A stretch of DNA of 17,500 nucleotides from Trachelipus rathkii (GCA_015478945.1 JABUQX010004463.1:2501-20000), one strand, 5' to 3'. Counted from the first letter of the stretch, positions 1-8,360 are shown. Notes: generated by a model from the letters alone, not told the origin. Translations and numbers: made by a program.

Positions 1-450
1 ACTCACCGAATTAGGATGTCGAATCGGGTGGGGTTTAGGGGATTATTCGATTGTTTGGTTTAAATTAAAATGCTTTACATTTAATGGCTATGTCTATGAA
101 AGAGGCCACACAAGAAGGTTCTCTTTTATGGTTGTTGCATGCAACCCCGGATCCTACTTGTTTGGTCCCTTGTTATACGCACGCAAAGTTCTAAATTTAA
201 AACTTTTAATCACTTTAGTAAGAACACAAGAAAGGGCATTCGTCTTACACTTATTTTATAAACAAAGTTCACCTAAAATATAGAAAATATAACTTTAAAT
301 TAAACTGCACAATAATATAAAAAGGGGAAACAAGGGTAAAAGGGGAATTCCACTACGAGGTGGAACCTTCAAACGATCCTTTGAGTGTGCTTGATGATTG
401 CCTTCTTCTTCTTCCTCCTCTTCTCCTTTTTCATCCTATAAATATTAACA
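1..450 (-). repeat. 3' LTR of the copia element
   Basis: This is the left copy of the direct repeat and the element's 3' LTR in its own minus-strand orientation. It aligns along its length with 4844-5294. Bases 250-447 are almost identical between copies, while the first 240 bases differ by many single-base insertions and deletions. It ends TTAACA at 450. Position 1 corresponds to about 4845 in the other copy, so at most a base or two is lost at the window edge. Confidence 0.92.
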
Positions 451-458
451 CACTTATA

Positions 459-477
459 CCTTTTTTCCTCTCCTCCC
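459..477 (-). other. Polypurine tract (plus-strand primer site) of the copia element
   Basis: The minus strand carries a 19-base uninterrupted purine run (GGGAGGAGAGGAAAAAAGG) between the end of the RT/RNase H frame and the 3' LTR. This is where LTR elements keep the RNase H-resistant primer for plus-strand DNA. It lies about 8 bases from the LTR boundary instead of directly against it, which may mean the LTR edge is slightly misplaced or that the tract is offset. Confidence 0.7.
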
Positions 478-495
478 ACCTCCTCTCCAACTTCT

Positions 496-2124
496 TCAAT
501 TCCTTCCCTCCACATGTCTCCTCAAACCCTCCATCTTCACTCCCTCCTTTGTCAGTGGGTCTGCCAATTGTTTCTTTGCTTCCACCCATCGAACATCTTT
601 AATCAGACCCTCTTCTAGAGCCTGTTTTATGTATGCAATATCTATTTGAAGTCTCATATTGCTTACTTTTGACGTGGAATGTATTCCGTCCACCAAGGTC
701 TTAGAGTCAGAGTATATCCAGATGCCAAGTGGTTCCTTCCCTATTACCTCCTCCCACCAAGCGTTGATGAGGATACCGGCTTCCATCCCTTCGATTAAAC
801 CAAGAGTCTCCGCTTCCATCGTAGATCTTGCTTTCCTTTTGTTAGATTTCCAAAAAATTGGACTGCTTTTTCCTAACTCATCTACCAGGCTCACAATATA
901 TCCGATTTGGGGACTCCCCGGGTCTTCATCGATCACCTTTCTCATAGACGCGTCCGTATAGACAACAATCTTTAAATTTCCTTTGAGATTCTGAATCCGT
1001 ATCTCCCAATTCTCATTTTTACTTTTCTCAATAATGCCTATGAGTTTCCTCATATCCTCGGCAGTTCCACTTTTGCAGTATCTGCTCATATGACTCACTG
1101 GGTAGGCCAAATCTGGACGAGTGTGTTGGCTTGCCCAGTTCATTTTCCCAATAAGGGATCTATACTTCGTCATTTCCCTTTCTTGTAGTCGAGTGTGTCC
1201 TTTGTAGTCTTTCTTGTCAGGTATCTCTATGTTCCTCACATACCCCGTTTGTGATAGGAGGATTCCTTCTTTATCCACTCCGATATAACGGAATTCTCCC
1301 TCTTCTTCACCTCCCACTTTCAATCTATGTTTTAATCTATTTATTACCGACCGACAAAACTCTTCTGACCCTCCGTAGCAAAAATCGTCGACATGGGTAC
1401 ACATTATACCTGCGAGTTTCCCTTTTTCTCTCCAGTAGAACATCGTAGGTTTCAGTTTACTCCTGGTACCTCCCAAATCCTTTAGGATCGTAACCACACT
1501 CTCATACCACGTTCTGGCAGCATCTTTCAACCCGTAAACGGCTTTCCTTAGTTTCCATATACATCCTTTTGTTTCGTCTTCTAAAGGGGGCCTAACCCAC
1601 ACATCTCTTTCAATTCTTTTCCCTTGGAGGTAAGCCGTCTTTATATCGATTGTTCTGCACTCCCATCCATAAAAACACATGATGGTCATGCAAAATTTCA
1701 TAATCTCACCAGAACACGTTGGGGCATCAGTCGCAAAAAGTCCCTCTTTTTCTTCGTATCCTCTCGACGCCAATCGCGCTTTCCATATTTTACTTCCATT
1801 TTTCATCTTTTGTCCGATTACCCATTTTAATGAGAGTGCCTTTTGTCCCTTATTCTCTACCACCTCATAAACGTCATTTTTCTTCCAACTAGTTAATTCC
1901 TCTCTTTTTGCTTCTATTTCTGCTTCTGGAAAGTTACCGTACCATCCCTCTGCATCCTCTCCATCTTCTATCTCCTCTCCGCCCATATTTTCTCTTTCCT
2001 GGCTTGTTTCCTCCTCCTCCTTTATATTCTTATACTCCTTGAAATCTATCCATTGGGGTCTACCATCTCCAACATCTCTGACGTTGAAACATTCATTATA
2101 CTTTTTACGGTGGCTTTTCCAGCT
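496..2124 (-). CDS. Copia reverse transcriptase and RNase H (C-terminal part of Pol)
   Basis: This is an RNA-dependent DNA polymerase with RNase H that copies the element RNA into cDNA. From the methionine at 1986 the frame runs 496 codons to TGA at 496-498, and it stays open upstream to a TAG at 2125-2127, as expected for part of a polyprotein. Numbered from 1986, the copia-type RT signatures are: KARLASRGY near residues 69-77, TIDIKTAYLQG with catalytic D114, VYGLKDAARTW near 150-160, the active-site HVDD with D200 and D201 (usually YVDD), and the connection motif TRPDLAYPVSHMSRY near 289-303. RNase H follows with D345 (VYTDAS), E391 (STMEAE), D427 (YSDSK) and D476 (QLADPLTK), all four acidic residues present. 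It is by far the best preserved part of the element. The polypurine tract and 3' LTR lie directly downstream. Confidence 0.93.
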   Translation of the reverse strand, partial: SWKSHRKKYNECFNVRDVGDGRPQWIDFKEYKNIKEEEETSQERENMGGEEIEDGEDAEGWYGNFPEAEIEAKREELTSWKKNDVYEVVENKGQKALSLKWVIGQKMKNGSKIWKARLASRGYEEKEGLFATDAPTCSGEIMKFCMTIMCFYGWECRTIDIKTAYLQGKRIERDVWVRPPLEDETKGCIWKLRKAVYGLKDAARTWYESVVTILKDLGGTRSKLKPTMFYWREKGKLAGIMCTHVDDFCYGGSEEFCRSVINRLKHRLKVGGEEEGEFRYIGVDKEGILLSQTGYVRNIEIPDKKDYKGHTRLQEREMTKYRSLIGKMNWASQHTRPDLAYPVSHMSRYCKSGTAEDMRKLIGIIEKSKNENWEIRIQNLKGNLKIVVYTDASMRKVIDEDPGSPQIGYIVSLVDELGKSSPIFWKSNKRKARSTMEAETLGLIEGMEAGILINAWWEEVIGKEPLGIWIYSDSKTLVDGIHSTSKVSNMRLQIDIAYIKQALEEGLIKDVRWVEAKKQLADPLTKEGVKMEGLRRHVEGRN

Positions 2125-2212
2125 CTACTATTTGAAATACTCTTTTTTCTCCATTATCTTTTTCTCACATATATACCTTTTTCCTTGTTAAAAGTTTCTT
2201 TTTTCTTGGGAG

Positions 2213-2775
2213 TCATGGGGATCTCTTCTGTATCTTCTGTAGATCTTCTACATTTTCTCCTTCATCTTCACTACTGGATTCGTCTTCTAAGTATTGTCTT
2301 CTAGGCCCCATCCCTCCTCCATCTATATTCCCTTTTTCTCTGGATTGTTCCTCACCTACTTCTTCCTCATCCTCCCTGTGGGGTAATCTCCCTAGTCTCG
2401 TGATATGTACTCTATTAATTTCTCTAATAGTCCCTCCGTGTTTCACGACCACTGTTTTTCCTAATCTACCGACAACCTCCGCAGGTCCTCTCCATTCTCT
2501 TTCTCCTTCTCTTTTATAATATACCTCTTCTCCCGGTATCGCTAACTCAATATGGTGTTCCCTCACATTTTGTCGGAGTGCTCTTTTATTTTTTCCTCAG
2601 ATTCTTGTCTAATGTGTATTTCTCTGGCTTTATGAAGGCCTGTCAACACGTTCCTCAGCATCGCACTCTCTTCTCCTTCCTCCAATGTTCCAACCCTTTC
2701 TTCTTCTCCCAATCTAGTAAGATTGGGTAAACCAGTGTTCCTGCCAAAACAAGAGGTTAGGGCACCCATTTGCAT
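2213..2775 (-). pseudogene. Copia integrase C-terminal region, frameshifted
   Basis: Two overlapping minus-strand frames (2563-2775 and 2213-2566) carry the end of the integrase. The upstream one begins with a segment around CFGRNTGLPNL, the usual exit of the catalytic core, followed by an acidic helix-rich linker. The other contains GEEVYYKRE, EWRGPAEVVGR, TVVVKHGG and INRVHITRLGR, a small beta-barrel-like DNA-binding C-terminal domain, then an acidic, serine-rich tail leading toward RT. The frame change near 2565 shows at least one indel. Placement between core remnants and RT fits the copia order. Confidence 0.78.
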
Positions 2776-3111
2776 CGGAAGTCTATTTGCGCTTGCCCAC
2801 CGACCACATCAACCATTTCGAGATGATCCCTTCTTCTCTAACTTCGGATAGAGTCCTTAAGAGGCCTGACCATTCTTTCACATGGGAAAAAACCCCGTTC
2901 CTAAAAGGACTCCTTGCTGCTGTAACGTTTTTGTGTTATCCCAAATCTCTCAGGTCATTTTCTTCATGTTCCTCATTGGAGAAGTCCAGTCCACTTCATA
3001 AACGAATTCTTTGGGGGCACCAAATAAACTGATCATTTTTTCCATAATTCTCTTTGTGATTTCTTCTTTTCTTGCTTTTACCAGCTTGCCTGGCAATAAC
3101 GAGTTGCACTA
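2776..3111 (-). pseudogene. Copia integrase catalytic core, heavily degraded
   Basis: No long frame survives, but minus-strand pieces in different frames are recognisable: DSATRYCQA near the start of the core, KARKEEITKRIMEKMISLFGAP, and a segment with VREEGI. The region sits exactly between the HHCC-bearing N-terminal part (3112-3606) and the C-terminal part. The downstream Asp and Glu of the DDE triad are not legible in an intact context because of frameshifts and stops. The core is judged inactive. Confidence 0.65.
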
Positions 3112-3606
3112 TCAATCATCACTTAAGAATTTTTCTCCTTCTAACTCCCCCAAATCCATACAGACTACATCATTAAACACTCTTCCCAACGCAAGTCCAA
3201 CGATCGGTCTGGCTGGAGTCCTTTTAAACCGGATGCACACATCACAATTTTCGTGCATGTCTTCTAGACTCTGTCGTATACTTCTTCTTTCACCTTCTTT
3301 TAAGGTATCTTTTTCAAATGCGTCCAGGATCAGTCTCCACAATTTTTCAATCCCAGGATGACCAAATTGTATGTGTAGTTTCCTTAACGCTTTCTTCCTG
3401 TTTAGAGAATTTCTCAAATCTTCTTTGGTGTTCTCTTGATACCACACGAAATTTTTATTGAGTCCTTTTCTTAGTTGGATCATAAGGTGTCCTTTCCTAT
3501 TCTCCCGACATTTTACTCCTTTTTGTTGCAGAACACCTATGTCTATTTCTTTTTTTCTTCTATTCTCATGTCCATCCGTTCCATCGTCTCTTTTCCCACA
3601 AGCCAA
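3112..3606 (-). pseudogene. Copia integrase N-terminal (GAG-pre-integrase, HHCC) region, broken
   Basis: This 164-codon frame holds the zinc-binding GAG-pre-integrase region: LHIQFGHPGIEKLWRLI supplies the two histidines, and CDVCIRFKRTPARPIVG supplies the C-x2-C pair and the basic stretch after it. VVCMDLGELEG then begins the catalytic core with a candidate first acidic residue. The frame stops soon after, so the core is disconnected. Its first 20 or so residues are out of frame with the protease end, whose frame enters a stop near the A-rich run at about 3545-3560. That implies a single-base indel there. Confidence 0.82.
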
Positions 3607-3870
3607 GGAATATCTCCCCTTACCACTTCAGTTCTTATGAAAAACTCATATCCACGGATGTTGCATGGTATGTTAATATTCTTTCAAACCTGATACTCTG
3701 TCTCACCAAATACATAGGTTCCTTGCTTCTCCTCCACTGTCTGCAACATTTCCTTTCTTTCTCTCCCAGACAAACTACCCACTTTCATGCCTAGTCATCT
3801 CTCCCCAATAACTGATGTCTTACAACCAGTGTCAATCAAGGCCTCAAGATCATCATATGACCCCGATGTT
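3570..3870 (-). pseudogene. Copia aspartic protease, broken
   Basis: On the minus strand the motif LIDTGCKTSVIG lies at about 3807-3839, with the catalytic DTG codons at 3825-3833. This is the active-site triad of retroelement aspartic proteases that process the polyprotein. A C-terminal segment GDIPWLVGKETM (near 3582-3619) resembles the second conserved protease region. Between them the frame is interrupted by several stops, and it shifts again before the integrase frame. Gag lies upstream and integrase downstream, as expected. Confidence 0.7.
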
Positions 3871-4784
3871 CTCTCTTCTTTATAGAAAATAACAAACACC
3901 CTGTCTTTTTTTCTCCCACTTTCTCTCCACTTCCCTCTGCCGAGATTTTATCTTGTATCCTCATTTCGCAGGAATTTCTGTCTTCATCCGTCCACTCCCT
4001 TACCTCTGTGAGGACAGCTGTATGCAAAAATGATATTCCGATTCTGAAAATCATGCCATTTTGAACGACCCATCTGGAGATGTAGGATTTTTTCTTCAAG
4101 TTCAATCCTTTATCTCCTTTTTCTTGATCTTTCCCCTAATTCATGCTACAAAGTTTCTTTCTTTCTTTTTTCCTCTCCGATATTCATCTCAGAGTAATAA
4201 GAGCCATTTTTGAAATCCTTAAAGTTCCAGTCTCCTTTTCCGCAATACGATAAAGTAAGTTGTTTCTGTTCATTAGTAAGGTTTGCTGCTTCAACTACAT
4301 GATAGCAACGTAAATCTTCCACCAGAAACCCACTGCCGCAGACCAGGCGACATTCTCTCTCCTGTATTTCGTATCGTCCCATAAAATCTCTCATCCCTTC
4401 TCCTTTATTTCTTTGTATTTTAAAATACTTGCTTATTTTATCGAACTTATCTTGCGTCCTTTCCCTGCCATATTGTTCATCCAATCGCTTAATTATTGCT
4501 TCTTTTCCTCCTACTGATTGTAGATCTTCCATAGAAATATCCTGCACAAATTTGAATGCCCTTTCTCCTAAACTTAACATGATTTCTACTGCTGGATATT
4601 CTATTTTCTTTCCTTCTGCAAGAAACCACAATTCTATGAGTTTTTTCCACATTCCATAGTCTTCTCCTTCATTTCCTTCCCAGGGGACATGTTCGCTTTG
4701 TGGTTCTTCCTTTTTCCTTTCCTTTCGCGTTATACGTTGCGATCTCCTTTTCATGGATAACAATGAAGCCTGGAGTTCCTCCAT
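3836..4784 (-). pseudogene. Copia Gag, N-terminal 212 codons open, C-terminus frameshifted
   Basis: The frame from ATG at 4784 runs 212 codons to 4146 and is the first ATG downstream of the 5' LTR after a 59-base leader. It starts with a basic, charged stretch (MKRRSQRITRKERKK). A helix-rich region follows, typical of copia capsid-like domains, with MWKKLIELWF near residues 45-54 and KFVQDIS near 78-84. After TAG at about 4146 the coding sense continues in another frame (3836-4105). I could not find an intact C-x2-C-x4-H-x4-C zinc knuckle, so it is absent, mutated or hidden by frameshifts. Assignment as Gag depends mainly on position and general character. Confidence 0.72.
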
Positions 4785-4843
4785 GATTGTGAGTAGAAAG
4801 CAGAAGTAGCGCAGCTGATAAATTCCAGATGGACGAGAAAGTC

Positions 4844-5294
4844 TGTTGACCGAATTAGGAATTGCGAATCGGGTGGGGTTGAGGATATTGATTGGTTTGC
4901 GTTTAAGTTAAAAGATTTATATTAATGTCTATGTCTATGAAAGAGGCCAAACACAGAAGGTTCTCTTTATGGTTTTGCATGGCAACCCAGGATCCTACTT
5001 GTTGGTCCCTGTTATACGCACGCAAGTGGCTAAATTTAAAAGCTTTTAATCACTGTTAGTAAGAACACAAGAAAAGCAAATCGTCCTTACACTTATGTAT
5101 AAAAACAAAGTTCACCTAAAATATAGAAAATATAACTTTAAATTAAACTGCACAATAATATAAAAAGGGGAAACAAGGGTAAAAGGGGAATTCCACTACG
5201 AGGTGGAACCTTCAAACGATCCTTTGAGTGTTGCTTGATGATTGCCTTCTTCTTCTTCCTCCTCTTCTCCTTTTCATCCTATAAATATTAAGCA
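4844..5294 (-). repeat. 5' LTR of the copia element
   Basis: This is the right copy of the direct repeat and the promoter-bearing 5' LTR for the minus-strand element. It starts TGTTGACC at 4844 and ends TTAAGCA at 5294, one base longer there than the left copy. Directly beyond it lies a (TA)n microsatellite. On the minus strand the LTR holds an A/G-rich stretch near its start, then a T/A-rich TATA-like segment near 5152-5166. Confidence 0.92.
5152..5166 (-). promoter_or_regulatory. TATA-like element in the 5' LTR
   Basis: The minus strand reads CCTTTTTATATTATT here, about 130-140 bases into the LTR, a plausible position for the retrotransposon's core promoter. The same sequence is conserved in the left LTR near 308-322. 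No start site can be seen, and in DNA this AT-rich the match could be chance. Confidence 0.3.
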
Positions 5295-5296
5295 TA

Positions 5297-5305
5297 ATAT
5301 ATATA

Positions 5306-5355
<50 letters not shown>
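5297..5355. repeat. (TA)n microsatellite between copia LTR and LINE
   Basis: This is a nearly pure TA dinucleotide run with one ACTA interruption near 5307. It lies directly between the right end of the copia 5' LTR and the start of LINE-related sequence. Confidence 0.95.
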
Positions 5356-5359
<4 letters not shown>

Positions 5360-5409
5360 GTTTGGCGGGCATTTTTATGTAGAGATGTAAGAATACCAAT
5401 ACCGTTCTG

Positions 5410-5438
5410 CGTGTCGTAAGAGGAGACTAAATGGACAG
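5410..5438 (+). repeat. 29-bp motif repeated in the LINE 5' region (copy 1; copy 2 at 5763-5791)
   Basis: Copy 1 begins CGTGTCGTAAGAGGAGACTA and copy 2 begins CGTGTCATAGAAGGCGACTA. They agree at 24 of 29 bases and lie 353 bp apart. The motif probably marks two monomers of a repeated 5' promoter region, as some LINEs have. That function is inference. Confidence 0.6.
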
Positions 5439-5534
5439 AAGGAGAGTAGCGCACTCGTAGCAATGAGAGTACCTTCCATTGGGCTTTTTGGTTTGTGGGG
5501 TATATCCCTCCACATTCCAGTGCCCAATGGTTCG

Positions 5535-5688
5535 ATTCTTTTGCGTTCATATCCACACACTTCTTACACGGGAGTAGACTCTCCGAATCGCAAGCAGACC
5601 GTAAAACATTAATTCTTTTGCGTTCATATCTACACTTTTTTCCGCGGGAGAAGATTCTGAATCACAAACAAACCATAAAACATTAATA
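5535..5688 (+). repeat. 77-bp tandem duplication in the LINE 5' region
   Basis: Two units, 5535-5611 and 5612-5688, both begin ATTCTTTTGCGTTCATATC and end in the same AAAACATTA sequence, with scattered substitutions between. The inverted LINE copy appears to hold only one related unit (within 10600-10700), so the duplication may be specific to this insertion or subfamily. Confidence 0.75.
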
Positions 5689-5910
5689 TCACTATTACAA
5701 ACAATACATTTTCATATATCTGTGTGTGTGGCGGAGAAAGAATTCCCACAACGTATGTTTTCCGTGTCATAGAAGGCGACTAAAGGGACAGTGGTACTTA
5801 AGTTAGCTGACCACTGCTTATTTCTTACTAGGTATACTTATGCAGGCATCGGACATAGTCATCATCGCCTTAAGCGACCATGTATCTTTCGGCGAAATTG
5901 TATGAATCGT

Positions 5911-6700
5911 ATGTGTACATGGAATGTCAGAGGAATAAATGATGAGGAGAAAGGTGATGGATGTATTTAGAAAGGTAAATTTGATTTGCTCACTGTGACT
6001 GAAACAAGGATGAAAGGAAACGGTGAAGATAAGTAGTGTGGTGTGAAGTGTTTGTGTGCTGGAGTAGAGAGGAATGAGGGGAGGAGAGAAGGAGTTTTGA
6101 TTCTGTGGCACAGAGCTATGGTGGATTTTGTTTGTGCTAAATTTAAGTTTGAAAAGGTCAAAGTACGTATGGTTGTAACATATGGTCCATCTGAGGGTGA
6201 TGTTTGAGAGAGTGCGATTTTGTGGGATAATCTGAATGATGTTTTGGATGATTGATTGTGTTGGGCTACCTAAATGGTTAAATAGGTAAGCAAAAAAGGG
6301 ATGGTATAACAGGTGGGTTTGGAGTGACGGGAGAAAATGAGAATGGTAGGAAGATGATTGATTTCTGTGAGGAGAGAGATATGTGTTAGTAATACTTTCT
6401 TCAGACACAAGATTATTCATAAGTATTCTAAAGTTGATGTAGGTAGAGATGATATCGAAGTGAAAAGTATTACTGATTTTGTGTTGGTAAATAAGGAGAT
6501 GTTGAAGTATGTAATGGATGTTAAATCAGTGAGGGGGTTGGGGATGAGATTTTCGGATCATTATGTTGTTTTATGTAATATTAAGTTATTGGGGTCTTGG
6601 AAGGAGATAAAGAAGGAAGTAGGAAGAATTAAGAGTGAGAAGTTGTGCGAACAGGGTAATAAGGAAAAGTATTTAAGAGCGCTTGCAAAATAAATGAGTT
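5911..6700 (+). pseudogene. LINE AP-endonuclease domain, plus-strand copy
   Basis: This is a nicking endonuclease of the exonuclease-endonuclease-phosphatase fold, which makes the target-site cut for target-primed reverse transcription. ATG at 5911 opens MCTWNVRGIN, the N-terminal Asn motif, and TETRMKG near 6000-6020 supplies the catalytic Glu. GVKCVCAGVERNE and VVTYGPSEGD follow, the latter with stops around it. The C-terminal third is open from 6358 to 6690: NTFFRHKIIHKYS, then SDHYVVLC at about 6553-6576, the conserved Ser-Asp-His motif. Between 6180 and 6360 the frame is lost through stops and indels, including the region that should hold the GD-N motif. Nonfunctional as read. Confidence 0.85.
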
Positions 6701-6739
6701 GAATGTGATCAAGATGAAACCGAACAAGTCTGGACGTAA

Positions 6740-7933
6740 ATGAAGGAAGCGTTTGTTAGTAGTGCAAGAGAAGTATGTGGATGTGCTATAGTAGAAAGTA
6801 AGAATCTCAACAGTGAATGGTGGAATGAAGAGGTTAAAAGTAAAAAAGAAGCGTGGTTGAATGTTCTAAAAGCCAATAATGAGGTTTCAAAAGAAAGGTG
6901 TTTGGAATTATGTAAGGAGAAAAAAAGGGAGACTAAAAGAAGGAAAAATAAGGTAAATGAGCAATTTGAAAGGAGGATGAATGGGGACTTACAAGGGAAT
7001 ATGAAGCTTTTCTGGAAGGAAGCGTGAAAGGTTAGGAATGAGAGTGAGGGGAATCTGCATAGAATAATGAATAGGGATGGTGCCTTCGTAACTGATGAAA
7101 ATCTGCATAACATTGGCAGTAATGAAGAAGTGATAGTGAATGTGTGTGGGTTTGATGGTGCATGAAGAAATAAGTATTTTGGGGATGAGGTGATGGATAG
7201 AGTGAGAAAGTTGAAGAATGGTAAATCTGCAGGGATTGATGGAATTACTGGTGGAATGATCAAGAATAGAGGCGAGATATCTCGGTGATTGAATGGATTT
7301 GGAAGTTGTATAACAAGCTTTTATGGAGAGTATGGTTACGAGGGATTGAAGAACAGTAATATTACCCTTTTATAAGGGTAAGGGGGTAAAGGGAACTGTA
7401 TGAACTATTGGTGAATTAGTTTATTTTGTTGTAGGGAAGATATATGCTAGTGATTTGGTTGAAAGAGTGTGTCGAGGGACTGATTGGGGAAGAACAAGGT
7501 GCATTTGGAAGTGATAAGAGGATGTGTGAGTCAATTTTTTACATTGAAACAAATGATTGAGAAAATGAGAGAGAAGAAGAATAAATTGTATTTAGGTTTT
7601 ATGGATTTGCAACAGGCGTATGACATGATTAATAGGGAAGGTCTGTGGCAGGTATTGTTGGTAGGCATTTGAATGAAAGCAAAAGTATGTATGACGATAG
7701 TGAAGCGTTGGAGTTGAAAGTGATTGGTTTAATATTAATAGCGGAATGAGACAGGGATGTGTTATGTCCCCTTGGTTATTTAATTTGTATATTGACGGGT
7801 TATGAAAGAATTAGAGGTAGGGGTGGCAGAGGAAGGTGTTAGAATGCTGGAGAATGGAAGAGAGTGGAGGATGCCTTGCTTACTGTATGCGGATGATTTG
7901 GTTTTGTGTGGCGAATCTGAAGAGAGTTTGATA
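6740..7933 (+). pseudogene. LINE reverse transcriptase, plus-strand copy, broken and truncated
   Basis: This is the polymerase part of the same LINE protein. A lysine/glutamate-rich linker frame (6740-7026) leads to VRKLKNGKSAGIDGITGGMIK near 7200-7263, a classic motif before the palm. GLIGEEQGAF lies near 7468-7505. The palm follows with FMDLQQAYD near 7600-7626 (box A, catalytic Asp), GMRQGCVMSPWLFNLYIDG near 7744-7798 and YADDLVLCGES near 7886-7918 (double-Asp box). At least five frame changes and several stops separate these pieces. The thumb and C-terminal zinc-knuckle-like regions are missing because homology ends at about 7933. Confidence 0.88.
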
Positions 7934-8133
7934 GGCCGTTGGTATGTCGAACTTGTAGTTATTCACTAAATTATCTGTCAAAACTTTTGCATTACCTAAT
8001 TCTTCCATTTTACGAGTTACTCTTCTACTTACTGAATTATTCTTTCCACCACTCTCTTTTCCATCTCTACCACTTTCTCATCCAAAGCTTTCAATCTTAA
8101 AACCAATTCCTTAATTTCCTCTTCACTCAATTA
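7934..8133 (-). pseudogene. Short coiled-coil-like coding fragment of unknown origin
   Basis: The minus strand from 8130 reads LSEEEIKELVLRLKALDEKV and continues with more Glu/Lys heptad-like sequence to a stop at 8030-8032. In the next frame the sense continues to 7934 with SVSRRVTRKMEELGNAKVLT and then a segment ending YKFDIPTA. A single indel near 8040 would account for the switch. The composition suggests a coiled coil, perhaps an ORF1-type or DNA-transposon fragment, but I do not recognise the family. It begins exactly where LINE homology on the other strand ends. Confidence 0.4.
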
Positions 8134-8207
8134 TCGTTTGCAGTGGTCTCTCTCATTCCTTCTGGTATTTTTGAAAGGTTGTTCTCTTTTAAGTTTCACT
8201 TTACCAC

Positions 8208-8360
8208 TTCAAGGAAATTACTGCATAGACGTAGCCCAAGTCCTCAGTTAAGGATTGCTTCAAGGAAATTACTGCATAGACGTAGCCCAAGTCCTCAGTT
8301 CAGGATTACTTTAAGGAAATTGCTGCATAGACGTAGCCCAATTCCTCAGTTCAAGAATAT
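8208..8360 (+). repeat. 51-bp tandem repeat, three copies
   Basis: Units start at 8208, 8259 and 8310 and share CAAGGAAATTACTGCATAGA and the following GTAGCCCAAGTCCTCAGTT with few changes. The period is 51 bp, a multiple of three. The plus strand is open across the array (8143-8408) and would encode a 17-residue repeat around RKLLHRRSPSPQ. The open frame may simply follow from the repeat. A run of about 14 A's follows at 8383-8396. Confidence 0.92.

Larger units (their letters stand above)
1..5294 (-). mobile_element. Ty1/copia-class (GalEa-like) LTR retrotransposon, nearly complete, degraded
   Basis: Two direct long terminal repeats (1-450 and 4844-5294) flank about 4.4 kb whose minus strand encodes, in order, gag, aspartic protease, integrase, then reverse transcriptase with RNase H. 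Integrase before RT is the diagnostic copia order. Terminal dinucleotides are TG...CA, with short inverted ends TGTT/AACA. The internal reading frame is broken in gag, protease and integrase, whereas RT/RNase H is open for more than 500 codons, so this copy is not autonomous as read. The left end coincides with the window edge, so the target-site duplication cannot be checked. The right end abuts a (TA)n tract. Placement near GalEa rests on remembered protein character (a protease with LIDTGC, integrase C-terminus with GEEVYYKRE) and is inference. The copia class itself is secure. Confidence 0.93.
5356..7933 (+). mobile_element. Non-LTR retrotransposon (LINE), plus strand, 3'-truncated and decayed
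   Basis: In order, this stretch contains a 5' non-coding region with internal repeats (5356-5910), an AP-type endonuclease domain (about 5911-6580), a linker (6600-7080) and a reverse transcriptase domain ending in the YADD box (7886-7897). Reading frames change many times and stops are common. Homology breaks off at about 7933, before the C-terminal part of the RT protein, and the sequence that follows is unrelated. A second copy of the same family, in opposite orientation, covers the equivalent of 5440-6790 at 8935-10782. The protein style matches LINEs abundant in decapod genomes. I do not assign a clade. Confidence 0.88.

Noticed and set aside
360..1870. Several plus-strand open frames of 60-100 codons
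   Set aside because: They are antisense to the copia RT/RNase H frame or lie in the LTR.
5529..5540. GGTTCGATTC resembling a tRNA B box
   Set aside because: No properly spaced A box or cloverleaf. The sequence belongs to the LINE 5' region and is not kept in the other copy.
5308..5556. Open frames through the (TA)n tract giving long Ile-Tyr repeats (also at 10643-10852 and 10767-11045)
   Set aside because: The repeated Ile-Tyr comes from reading the TA microsatellite; the rest is LINE 5' sequence or unassigned DNA.
5818..6420. 200-codon minus-strand open frame
   Set aside because: It is antisense to the recognisable LINE endonuclease and has a Ser/Thr/His-rich composition typical of a shadow frame.
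6709..7263. 184-codon minus-strand open frame
   Set aside because: It is antisense to the LINE linker and RT domain, whose plus-strand motifs are clear.
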